Shown: in pieces, positions 9,130 to 17,077 of the stretch
Layout: each line of letters begins with the position of its first letter
How positions within the stretch are numbered: the first letter of the stretch is position 1
Assembly: GCA_963677165.2 (NCBI GenBank)
Contig: CAXXSX010000001.1
Coordinates: 930,001-994,000, forward strand
DNA: 64,000 nucleotides
From: JAFGXT01 sp963677165
Lineage (GTDB): Bacteria > Verrucomicrobiota > Lentisphaeria > Victivallales > SZUA-371
Direction of reading: 5' to 3'
Position numbers and translations under genes: made by a program
The notes under the pieces: model-generated
The model's database searches: none
What the model saw: only the letters and a program-made list of their open reading frames with translations
Told to the model about the DNA's origin: nothing

Positions 9130-9586
9130 CTCTTTTTTTCAGGCGCTTTATTGTTGCTTCATATTTTGATTATATTATTTATGAAAATATATGTCAATAT
9201 TGCACGGATTAAAATTTAAAATATTCATATTCTTTCATGGAATTAACATGATTTTTTGAGTTGTATATTGTTTGTTATTATGTTTTTATATGTGATTGTG
9301 TTGTTTTGTATATATGTTGTGAATAAATATGAAAAATAATATATTGGGTTGTGCTGTTTGGGGAGATTGTCGGGAGATTTGTTTTTTTAGGCGAAAAAGA
9401 AGAAATATTAACGATTTTTTTGAAAAAAATTGCATGGGAGGCTTGAAAGTTGCTATAAATCAATACACAATAAATACCTTTGCGTGCTTTTGATTGTGGC
9501 TGCAAAGGTTAGTGACCGGTGTTATTTATAATGGTTTGTCTTTTTTAATGCCGGTATTGATAATATTGAATAAAAACAGGATATAT
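9130..9586. other. Divergent intergenic region between LacI operon and topA
   Basis: About 450 AT-rich bases between divergent genes. It holds the consensus minus-strand promoter at 9169-9197. For topA a weak plus-strand candidate is TTGCAT-N18-TATAAA near 9430-9459. Runs of T and GT-rich sequence fill 9260-9400. No gene, RNA or repeat array was recognised. Confidence 0.5.
9158..9197 (-). promoter_or_regulatory. Consensus sigma-70 promoter of the LacI-GH130-GH42 operon
   Basis: On the minus strand TTGACA (9192-9197), 17-bp spacer, TATAAT (9169-9174), a perfect match to consensus. The start of transcription would fall near 9162, giving a leader of about 40 nt. An inverted repeat TTCATA/TATGAA (9158-9163 and 9180-9185) brackets the -10 element and is a candidate operator, but its arms are short. 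Confidence 0.75.
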
Positions 9587-12136
9587 ATGAGCTCGAAACT
9601 GGTTATAGTGGAATCACCCGCCAAGGCGCGTACTATTGGTAAAATGTTGGGTAAAGACTATCAGATCTTTGCATCAATGGGACATATCCGGGACTTGCCG
9701 GAGCGCTCGCTTGGAGTCGATATTGCAAATGGATTTCTGCCTAACTACGTAGAAAGCAAAAGCCGCGCCAAGGTTATTAAAGAATTACGCTCAGCTGCCA
9801 AGAAATCCGATGCCGTATACCTGGCTCCTGACCCTGACCGTGAAGGAGAGGCGATTGCATGGCACCTCCATGAGATGTTAAAAGATAAGACCAAAGCAGA
9901 CTTTCATCGGGTATCTTTTCATGAAATAACCAAATCTGCTATAGCAAAGGCGTTTGAACATGCCGGGGAACTTGATATGCATCTGGTTGATTCCCAGCAG
10001 GCCCGTCGTGTGCTTGACCGTCTGGTTGGTTATCAGATTAGTCCGCTGTTGTGGTCTCAAATTGAAAAAGGAATCAGTGCCGGGCGAGTACAGTCGGTTG
10101 CCTTGCGTCTTGTGGTGGAACGTGAACGCGAAATTTTGGCGTTTGAGCCGGAAGAATACTGGAACTTTATCATAAAACTAAGCCCGGATGCCAGCAGTGG
10201 CGGTGAACGGGTTTTTGAATCGCGACTGGTGCGTATTGACGGAGAAAAAGCTAAAGTTGACAACGGTAATGACGCAGCCCGGATTCTGGAAGCAATTAAG
10301 CCAAGTGCGTACAAGGTGTCTGGTCTTAAGTTTGTACCTAAGAAGCGTTATGCTTCGCCGCCGTTTATCACCAGTACGATGCAGCAGGCGGCAAGCAGTA
10401 ACCTCGGCTTTTCTGCCAACCGTACCATGCGGATCGCCCAGCAGCTTTATGAAGGTCTTGATGTCGGGGCCGGCGGTACCGTGGGTCTTATTACTTATAT
10501 GAGAACGGACTCGGTTAATATTGCCCGTGAGGCACAGGATGCATGTCGTGGCTTTATAGCCGCGGAGCTGGGCAGAGATTATATTCCTGAAAAACCGAAT
10601 TTCTATAAAAGCAAGGCCAGCGCCCAGGAAGCGCATGAAGCTATTAGACCGACAGATGTGAACTTGACTCCGGAAAGGGTTAAACCATTTCTGGATGATG
10701 CTCAGTTTAAACTTTATTCACTGGTATGGCGTCGATTTGTTGCGAGTCAAATGGCTCCCGCTCAACAAGCTCAGACCACCGCTGAAATCGAGACAACCGG
10801 AACTGATGGCCATTGTTATCGTTTCAGAACTACGGCAACAGTTACAACTTTCCAGGGGTTCCTGAAAGTTTATCGGGTAACTGAAAAAGATGAAGATCTG
10901 GTAACGCCGGAAATTTTAAAGAATCTCAAGGAAGGCGATGAGTGTTTCCTGCGTGATGCCATGAATGAGCAGAAATTTACAGAACCGCCTCCACGTTTTT
11001 CGGAAGCATCACTGATTCGTGAGCTTGAATCAAATGGTATCGGGCGTCCGTCTACCTATGCAACAATCGTAAATACGATCCAGAACCGTCGTTATGTTTT
11101 AAAAGATAGCGGCAGACTCCATCCGTCAGAGCTGGGCTTCAAGGTTAACGACTATCTGGTAAAAACATTGCCTGACCTGTTTCAGGTAGGGTTTACCGCC
11201 GGAATGGAAACTCGTCTGGATGAGATTGAGGAAGGTAAACTTACTTATACCGGAATGCTTAATGATTTCTACAAAGATTTTGTGACCTGGGTTGATTCTG
11301 CGAAGAAAGTTGGTGCTCCGAGTGAAAACAAGGCGGAAAGCCTGATTAAACTTCTCGATAAAGTGGAAGAGTGGGCTGAACCGGAAAAACGTGGACGCCG
11401 TACCTATGATGACCATAAATTCTTTAACTCGGTTCAGGAAAAGTTTTTTAAGGACAACACGGTGACCGCAAAGCAATGGCAGGCGCTGCTGCAACTGGCG
11501 GTTACTTATAAAAATCAGATTCCGGAACTTGAAGCGGTTGCTTCCCGGGAAGGCTTTCTGGAGGAATTACAGGAAGCCGGGCAGAAAGCGATTGAAATGG
11601 CTGAAAAGCAGAAGGAATCAACTGCGTCCGAGAAGGATATTGCTCAATATAAAGATCTTTTTAGTGCGTTTGACAATGTCAAGTGGGCCGAGCCGGAAAA
11701 CCGGCGTGGAAGAACTTATGATGATAAGAAGTTTTTTGATTCAATCAAAAAACAGGCCGAATCCGGTAAAAAACTTTCCGATAAGCAAATGGCTGTGGTT
11801 GGCCGTTTTGCGGTCAAATATAAAGATCAGCTCAGTAACTTCGATGATATAAGTTCCCGGTTGGGGGTAACGATTGAAGAAGGTGAACAGGGAGGAGCCC
11901 TGCAGGATCCCGAAGTGCTCAAGCTTCTTGAAACTTTATCAAAGGTTACAAAATGGGCCGAACCCACCAAGAAAGGTCGTCGTGTTTATGACGATAAAGT
12001 CTTTTACGAGTCTCTTCAACGTCAGGCTGATGATGGACGTAAGCTTAGTCCTAAGCAGGTGTTTGCGTTAAAGAAGCTGGCTGGCAAGTATTCAAAGAAA
12101 GACCCGGAACAGAATACCGACGAATCTGCTCAATAG
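9587..12136 (+). CDS. topA: DNA topoisomerase I with three C-terminal WAEP repeats
   Basis: 849 residues from the ATG at 9587 (CAGGA 5 nt upstream; the product then starts SSKLVIVESPAKA, as in the family). Type IA topoisomerase relaxing negative supercoils in the cytoplasm. Toprim Glu in VIVESPAKARTIG, DPDREGEAIAWH near 85, and catalytic Tyr in LITYMRTDSVN near 305. The core ends near 590. In place of the usual C4 zinc fingers there are three degenerate repeats of 55-60 residues, each W-A-E-P, then Gly/Arg, YDD and FF/FY, with Trp at residues 596, 700 and 790, separated by charged linkers. No CxxC pairs are present. The repeats are probably a DNA-binding tail. Confidence 0.95.
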   Translation: MSSKLVIVESPAKARTIGKMLGKDYQIFASMGHIRDLPERSLGVDIANGFLPNYVESKSRAKVIKELRSAAKKSDAVYLAPDPDREGEAIAWHLHEMLKDKTKADFHRVSFHEITKSAIAKAFEHAGELDMHLVDSQQARRVLDRLVGYQISPLLWSQIEKGISAGRVQSVALRLVVEREREILAFEPEEYWNFIIKLSPDASSGGERVFESRLVRIDGEKAKVDNGNDAARILEAIKPSAYKVSGLKFVPKKRYASPPFITSTMQQAASSNLGFSANRTMRIAQQLYEGLDVGAGGTVGLITYMRTDSVNIAREAQDACRGFIAAELGRDYIPEKPNFYKSKASAQEAHEAIRPTDVNLTPERVKPFLDDAQFKLYSLVWRRFVASQMAPAQQAQTTAEIETTGTDGHCYRFRTTATVTTFQGFLKVYRVTEKDEDLVTPEILKNLKEGDECFLRDAMNEQKFTEPPPRFSEASLIRELESNGIGRPSTYATIVNTIQNRRYVLKDSGRLHPSELGFKVNDYLVKTLPDLFQVGFTAGMETRLDEIEEGKLTYTGMLNDFYKDFVTWVDSAKKVGAPSENKAESLIKLLDKVEEWAEPEKRGRRTYDDHKFFNSVQEKFFKDNTVTAKQWQALLQLAVTYKNQIPELEAVASREGFLEELQEAGQKAIEMAEKQKESTASEKDIAQYKDLFSAFDNVKWAEPENRRGRTYDDKKFFDSIKKQAESGKKLSDKQMAVVGRFAVKYKDQLSNFDDISSRLGVTIEEGEQGGALQDPEVLKLLETLSKVTKWAEPTKKGRRVYDDKVFYESLQRQADDGRKLSPKQVFALKKLAGKYSKKDPEQNTDESAQ

Positions 12137-12433
12137 CATATAAAAAACGGGCCGGAAAACATAAAGTTTTCCAGCCCTTCCATCTGCCTGTAGGTCCTTT
12201 GGATGTTTTAATTTTTATGCGAACAAGCCTGTTATTTCAAGCTTGAGGTTAATGATTATGTGTCATGTTTTTTCTGCAGATATCCATCTTTCGAGTTAAC
12301 TTCCTGTTCATGTGAGGGTCAACTTTGTGTTGAGAGGACATGATCTGCTGATGACTTTTTACATGACTGAATTCTGGTGTTCTTTTGTGCATGACTTGGC
12401 ATGTCTCCTTTTTTGTTTCTTTTCTGCCGGAAA
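12137..12433. other. Convergent intergenic region, topA / azoreductase
   Basis: About 300 bases between convergent genes. The hairpin at 12142-12177 is the only structure recognised. The remainder up to the azoreductase stop shows no plausible gene in either strand. Confidence 0.5.
12142..12177 (-). terminator. Hairpin terminator, probably bidirectional
   Basis: Arms 12149-12160 and 12166-12177 (12 bp, one mismatch that becomes G-U on the minus strand) with loop ataaa. The minus strand is followed by six T (12142-12147), so it works best for the azoreductase, although it is about 260 bases past its stop. It also sits 12 bases after topA and may end that transcript. Confidence 0.65.
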
Positions 12434-13063
12434 TCAGTAACCAGCGGCGATTGAAACTGCGCGTTCCATGGCGTTTTCAATGGCCTCATCTTTTTCTGCC
12501 GGACTCCAGGTTGTCGGAGCGACATGAATGTTTGTGATTGATTTGAAGCCAATGAAGTGTAGCCATAGTTCAAAATATTTCTTTTGATAATCAAAATCAG
12601 CCAATGGTTGAGAATTATATTTTCCGCCGCTGGAATAGATTACAACTGCGGGGCGGTTGGTAATTAACCCTTCATACCCTTCGGGTGAAGGCTTGAATGC
12701 CAGGCCTGGCTGAGTAATCATGTCAATATAGTGCTTCAGCTTGTACGGAATCGAAAAGTTCCACATTGGAATGCTGAAAAGATACTTGTCAGCTTTGTTG
12801 AATTCCTGAAACAGCATTTCAACCGTATGCCAGCGTTTCTTTTCTTCCAGACTAAATTCAGAACCGGACATTATTTTGAATTTTGCGTCGGCGGTGAATT
12901 CATCGTATTCTGGAAGTTTCATGTCCCATATATCCAATTTGCGAATAGTATCTTCCGGGTTGCTTAACAAGTATATTTCAAGGAATTTTTCCGCAACGGC
13001 TTTTGAATGAGAACGCCGTTTGCGCGGGGAACATTCGATATAAAGCAATGTTTTGTTATTCAT
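12434..13063 (-). CDS. azoR: FMN-dependent NADH-azoreductase
   Basis: 209 residues, the usual AzoR length. Flavodoxin-like fold: LYIECSPRKRRSHSKAVAE at the N-terminus binds FMN phosphate, and the family signature PMWNFSIPYKLKHYIDMI is at about 100-118, followed by FKPSPEGYEGL and VIYSSGGKY. It reduces quinones and azo compounds with NAD(P)H in the cytoplasm and is often a quinone detoxification enzyme. AAGGAG precedes the ATG. Monocistronic, convergent with topA and divergent from gyrB. Confidence 0.9.
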   Translation of the reverse strand: MNNKTLLYIECSPRKRRSHSKAVAEKFLEIYLLSNPEDTIRKLDIWDMKLPEYDEFTADAKFKIMSGSEFSLEEKKRWHTVEMLFQEFNKADKYLFSIPMWNFSIPYKLKHYIDMITQPGLAFKPSPEGYEGLITNRPAVVIYSSGGKYNSQPLADFDYQKKYFELWLHFIGFKSITNIHVAPTTWSPAEKDEAIENAMERAVSIAAGY

Positions 13064-13231
13064 ATAGACTCCTTATTTTCGCTTTAGAAAACTTCCTCTC
13101 ACTTGAGCCTAATGGTTGGCGCTGAAAAATCAATACCCTGTTCTGGTGGGAATGTGAAAAAACATGGAAAATAATAAAAAAGCGTTTTCTCAAATTAATC
13201 TTTTTTAAGTAAAAAATAACGATAAAAATCT

Positions 13232-13265
13232 TTGAAAAAACCTTGTTCGCATGATAAATTTATCA
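13232..13265 (+). promoter_or_regulatory. Probable gyrB-recA promoter overlapped by a 14-bp palindrome
   Basis: TTGAAA (13232-13237), 17-bp spacer, TAAATT (13255-13260). A perfect palindrome tgataaatttatca (13252-13265) covers the -10 element. The leader to the gyrB ATG would be about 82 nt. The palindrome may be an operator or only AT-rich chance. Confidence 0.45.
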
Positions 13266-13349
13266 GGTTGAATATTAATGCTTCATTTGATGGGTATTCA
13301 GTCAGATTTTAATTGATCATTTTTTATATATCACTTATGGGAGTAGCCT

Positions 13350-15917
13350 ATGTCGGAAAACGAAAACAATACACAATTCTCCGGTGGGAATCAGGATTAC
13401 GGTGCTAGTAAAATTACTGTGCTCGAAGGACTGCAGGCGGTTCGGAAACGTCCCGGTATGTATATCGGGGACACCGGGCAGCGTGGTCTGCATCATCTGG
13501 TGTATGAAACTGTTGATAATAGTATCGACGAAGCGATGGCCGGTTATGCTTCCAAGGTGGAAGTGGTCATCCATCCGGATAACAGTGTGAGTGTGATCGA
13601 TAACGGGCGTGGTATTCCGGTCGATATTCATAAGACGGAAAAAAAGCCTGCGGTGGAAGTTGTGATGACTGTTCTCCATGCCGGTGGTAAGTTCGATAAT
13701 GATGCTTATAAGGTTTCCGGCGGTCTTCACGGGGTTGGTGTTTCTTGTGTGAACGCGCTCAGTGAATGGCTGGAGGTTGAAGTTCATCGTGAAGGAAAGG
13801 CTTACAGTATTCGTTTCGAACGCGGTAAGACGGTTAGTCCGCTTAAGGAGCTGGGATCGGCTGAGCGACGTGGAACCAAGGTTACTTTTAAGCCGGATGG
13901 AGAAATATTTCCGGATACCGTTTTTATCTGGGATATTCTCGCCAACCGTTTGCGCGAACTGGCTTTCCTGAACAAAGGTGTAAAAATATCTTTATCCGAT
14001 GAACGTATTTCAGAAGATCAGGATGCAAGAAACGAAAAATTCTATTACGAAGGCGGGATTCGCGAATTTGTTTCCCACTTGAATGCCAATAAGCAGGCGC
14101 TCAATCCTGAAGTTATCTACATGGAGCGCGCCAAAGACGGAATTGATGTTGAACTTGCCATGCAGTATAATGATGGTTTCAGTGAAAACATTTTTAGTTA
14201 CGCCAATAATATTAATACGTTTGAAGGCGGTACTCACCTCAGCGGTTATCAGGCTGCTCTTACACGTACGATCAATGCATATGCGAAAGCGAATAATTTG
14301 CTGAAAAGCGATAAGGGCATGACCGGTAACGATGTTCGTGAAGGACTTACTGCTGTGATCAGCGTTAAGATCCCTAATCCGCAGTTTGAAGGTCAGACTA
14401 AAACAAAGCTGGGGAACGGAGAAGTTCGCGGTATTGTTGAATCTATTGTAAATGAAGCTTTGGCTGAATATCTGGAAGAGAATCCGCAGACCGCAAAAGA
14501 AGTCATTAACAAGGCTCTCACCGCGGCCCGTGCTCGCGAAGCTGCTCGTAAGGCGCGTGAACTGGTTCAGCGTAAGGGTGCCCTGGAAGGTTTCTCGCTG
14601 CCGGGTAAGCTTTCTGATTGTTCAGAGAAGAATCCAGAACGATCTGAACTGTACATCGTGGAAGGGGATTCCGCTGGTGGTTCTGCCAAGCAGGGACGCG
14701 ACAGTTCGTTCCAGGCAATTCTGCCGATTCGCGGTAAACTGCTCAATGTTGAAAAAGCCAGAATCGATAAGATTCTGCAGAATAAGGAAATTCAGTCTCT
14801 GGTGGCAGCGATTGGCTGCGGCGTCGGGGATGATGAATTTGATGTTACCAAGGCGCGTTATCATCGCGTTGTAATCATGACAGATGCCGATGTGGACGGT
14901 TCACATATCCGAACTTTGCTACTAACATTCTTTTATCGTCAGATGAAGCCACTTATCGATGCCGGATATGTTTATATTGCGAATCCGCCGTTGTTTAAGG
15001 TTCGCCGCAAAAAGAAAGAATCCTATATTGATACAGAAGAACAGCTCGATAAATATCTAATTGAACTGGGATGTGATGATATTGAAGTCAGGACTTCAGA
15101 CACAAAGCCGGTGGAACTGGATTCTGTTCTGAAGATGATTAAACTTTTTGTTGAAATACAGAAAGTTGCTCAGGGACTTGGACGTCATGGGCTGATGGCG
15201 GAAGATTACTTCGGCAGGATTAATGACGAAGGGCATTATCCGATGTCCAAAATAAATGTCCGTGAAAAAGACGGTACTGTTACCGAGGCATATGTCTATT
15301 CAGAAGAGGAAGAAGAAAAGATTATTGCCGAAGCAGAAGCCCGACTCAATGAGGTTGAAGAAGAAAGCGCCGAAGCAGAAGTTTCTGAGGGAAGTGAAGC
15401 GTCTGAAACAACTGTTGAAAGCGATTCTGATACCAAGCTCACGGAAGAACAGATGGAACTGATTGATGATGGCGATGACGGTAATGTATTTGTGGCATCG
15501 GCAATTGACGTTATTTCTATTGTTGAGTCAAAAACTTGTGAGGAATTGGCTGAGCAGATAAAAGAGCTGGGGCTAAATGTTCATCAGATATTTGAAGAAG
15601 GCGAAGAATCGCTTTTTGAACTGATAGCCGGAGATAAATTCCAGAAGATTTATTCTCTGAACCAATTATTTGGCGCAGTTCGCGACAATGGACGTTCCGG
15701 CATTTACATTCAGCGTTACAAAGGTCTTGGTGAAATGAATGCTGAACAGTTGTGGGAAACTACAATGAATCCTGAGTTCCGTAAGATGATCAAGGTATCA
15801 ATGGAAGATGCCGTTGAGGCGGAACGGATGTTTACGCTGCTGATGGGGGATGTGGTAGAGCCACGTCGTGAGTACATCGAAAAGCATGCTGCGGGCGTAA
15901 AAGACCTGGATATTTAA
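13350..15917 (+). CDS. gyrB: DNA gyrase subunit B
   Basis: 855 residues. With GyrA it introduces negative supercoils using ATP. GHKL ATPase motifs DNGRGIPVD near 84 and SGGLHGVGVSCVNAL near 126; transducer domain; Toprim with EGDSAGGSAKQGRD near 438 and DADVDGSHIRTLLL near 511; the C-terminal tail has YKGLGEMNAEQLWETTM. It is longer than the 640-residue form because of an insert after the Toprim region (about 555-770) that contains a Glu-rich stretch (EEEEEKIIAEAEA near 650). E. coli GyrB (804) has an insert at the same place. GGGAG precedes the ATG. Followed by recA after 27 bases. Confidence 0.97.
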   Translation: MSENENNTQFSGGNQDYGASKITVLEGLQAVRKRPGMYIGDTGQRGLHHLVYETVDNSIDEAMAGYASKVEVVIHPDNSVSVIDNGRGIPVDIHKTEKKPAVEVVMTVLHAGGKFDNDAYKVSGGLHGVGVSCVNALSEWLEVEVHREGKAYSIRFERGKTVSPLKELGSAERRGTKVTFKPDGEIFPDTVFIWDILANRLRELAFLNKGVKISLSDERISEDQDARNEKFYYEGGIREFVSHLNANKQALNPEVIYMERAKDGIDVELAMQYNDGFSENIFSYANNINTFEGGTHLSGYQAALTRTINAYAKANNLLKSDKGMTGNDVREGLTAVISVKIPNPQFEGQTKTKLGNGEVRGIVESIVNEALAEYLEENPQTAKEVINKALTAARAREAARKARELVQRKGALEGFSLPGKLSDCSEKNPERSELYIVEGDSAGGSAKQGRDSSFQAILPIRGKLLNVEKARIDKILQNKEIQSLVAAIGCGVGDDEFDVTKARYHRVVIMTDADVDGSHIRTLLLTFFYRQMKPLIDAGYVYIANPPLFKVRRKKKESYIDTEEQLDKYLIELGCDDIEVRTSDTKPVELDSVLKMIKLFVEIQKVAQGLGRHGLMAEDYFGRINDEGHYPMSKINVREKDGTVTEAYVYSEEEEEKIIAEAEARLNEVEEESAEAEVSEGSEASETTVESDSDTKLTEEQMELIDDGDDGNVFVASAIDVISIVESKTCEELAEQIKELGLNVHQIFEEGEESLFELIAGDKFQKIYSLNQLFGAVRDNGRSGIYIQRYKGLGEMNAEQLWETTMNPEFRKMIKVSMEDAVEAERMFTLLMGDVVEPRREYIEKHAAGVKDLDI

Positions 15918-15944
15918 AGACTATAAAAACTGGAGATATACAAT

Positions 15945-17015
15945 ATGACTGAAGCCGCGAAAGAAGCACCGGAAGTCAAAGAAGACAAAAAAACAAAGGC
16001 TGCTGAAGAAGCCCAGGAATTCAAAAAGACCGATCCTGCAAAGGAAAAGAATCTGGAGATTGCGATCAGCCAGATTGAAAAATCCATTGGAAAAGGTTCG
16101 ATCATGCGTCTGGGCGATAATCCAATTGCTGATGTGCCGACGATTAGTACTGGTGCGTTGTCGCTGGACCTGGCGCTTGGAATCAAAGGAGTTCCTCGAG
16201 GCAGAATTATTGAGATCTACGGTCCTGAATCATCTGGTAAAACGACCTTGTGCCTGCATGTTATTGCCAATGCTCAGCGAGCTGGTGGAATTTGCGCAAT
16301 TGTTGACGCCGAGCATGCGATTGATCCGATTTATGCTGAAAAGATTGGTGTTGACACTAAGAATTTGTTGATCTCCCAGCCGGATTGTGGTGAAGACGCG
16401 TTAAATATTGTAGAGACGCTTGCCAGAAGTAATTCTGTAGATGTACTGGTGATCGACTCAGTGGCTGCACTGGTTCCGCGAGCTGAAATCGATGGTCAGA
16501 TGGGAGATTCGCATATGGGACTTCAAGCGCGATTGATGTCTCAGGCGCTTCGAAAACTTACAGGAGTGATTAGCAAAAGTCGTACTTGTTGCATATTCAC
16601 TAACCAGATCCGTGAAAAGATCGGCGTTATGTTTGGTAATCCGGAAACCACACCTGGCGGTAAGGCGATGAAGTTTTATACTTCAATTCGTATGGAAATT
16701 CGTAAGATTACAGCCCTCAAAGATTCAAAAGGTGAAGTTGTCGGTAACCGTACTCGCGTGAAAGTTGTAAAAAATAAACTTGCACCTCCTTTCAAAATTG
16801 CGGAATTCGACATTAATTATTCTGAAGGTATTTCCCGTTCCGGTTCTATTCTTGATGTGGCAACAGATCTTGGAATTGTTGAAAAACGTGGTTCATGGTT
16901 CTCATTTGATGGTGACCAGATAGGGCAGGGCAGAGAGCAGACTAAGACTTTTATTGCCGAAAACAAAGATCTGCAGCAACGAGTGCTCGAAAAAATCAAA
17001 GAAAAGCTCGGTTGA
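15945..17015 (+). CDS. recA: Recombinase RecA
   Basis: 356 residues. Strand-exchange ATPase of homologous repair. Walker A GPESSGKTT near 93, Walker B VLVIDSVAAL near 166, MGLQARLMSQALRKLT and the loop L2 region TNQIREKIGVMFGNPETTPGG are all present. The first 35 residues are a charged extension (Lys/Glu/Ala-rich) before the family's usual start at KNLEIAISQIEKSIGKGSIMRLG. GGAG stands 9 nt before the ATG. It lies 27 bases after gyrB and is probably co-transcribed with it; a terminator follows at 17029. No obvious LexA box was identified between them. Confidence 0.97.
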   Translation: MTEAAKEAPEVKEDKKTKAAEEAQEFKKTDPAKEKNLEIAISQIEKSIGKGSIMRLGDNPIADVPTISTGALSLDLALGIKGVPRGRIIEIYGPESSGKTTLCLHVIANAQRAGGICAIVDAEHAIDPIYAEKIGVDTKNLLISQPDCGEDALNIVETLARSNSVDVLVIDSVAALVPRAEIDGQMGDSHMGLQARLMSQALRKLTGVISKSRTCCIFTNQIREKIGVMFGNPETTPGGKAMKFYTSIRMEIRKITALKDSKGEVVGNRTRVKVVKNKLAPPFKIAEFDINYSEGISRSGSILDVATDLGIVEKRGSWFSFDGDQIGQGREQTKTFIAENKDLQQRVLEKIKEKLG

Positions 17016-17028
17016 TTTAGTATTTTTT

Positions 17029-17066
17029 GACCGGTATCGCATTATTTGCGGTACCGGTCTGTTTTA
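17029..17066 (+). terminator. Terminator after recA
   Basis: Arms 17029-17040 and 17048-17059 give a 12-bp stem (one G-U) with a 7-nt loop, followed by tgtttt. It stands only 12 bases before the TPR gene start, so readthrough could still feed that operon. Its position also argues against a translation start at 17027. Confidence 0.75.
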
Positions 17067-17077
17067 AAACAGGAGAT

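Noticed and set aside
9494..9586. Upstream extension of topA to an ATG at 9494
   Set aside because: The extension is AT-rich and unlike the family, while the ATG at 9587 has a good ribosome site and gives the standard N-terminus.
12319..12594. Frame of 91 residues on the minus strand near the azoreductase end
   Set aside because: It overlaps the well-supported azoreductase in another frame and shows no family features.
17027..17077. Upstream start of the TPR gene at 17027
   Set aside because: It would place the recA terminator hairpin inside the coding region and spoil the signal peptide.
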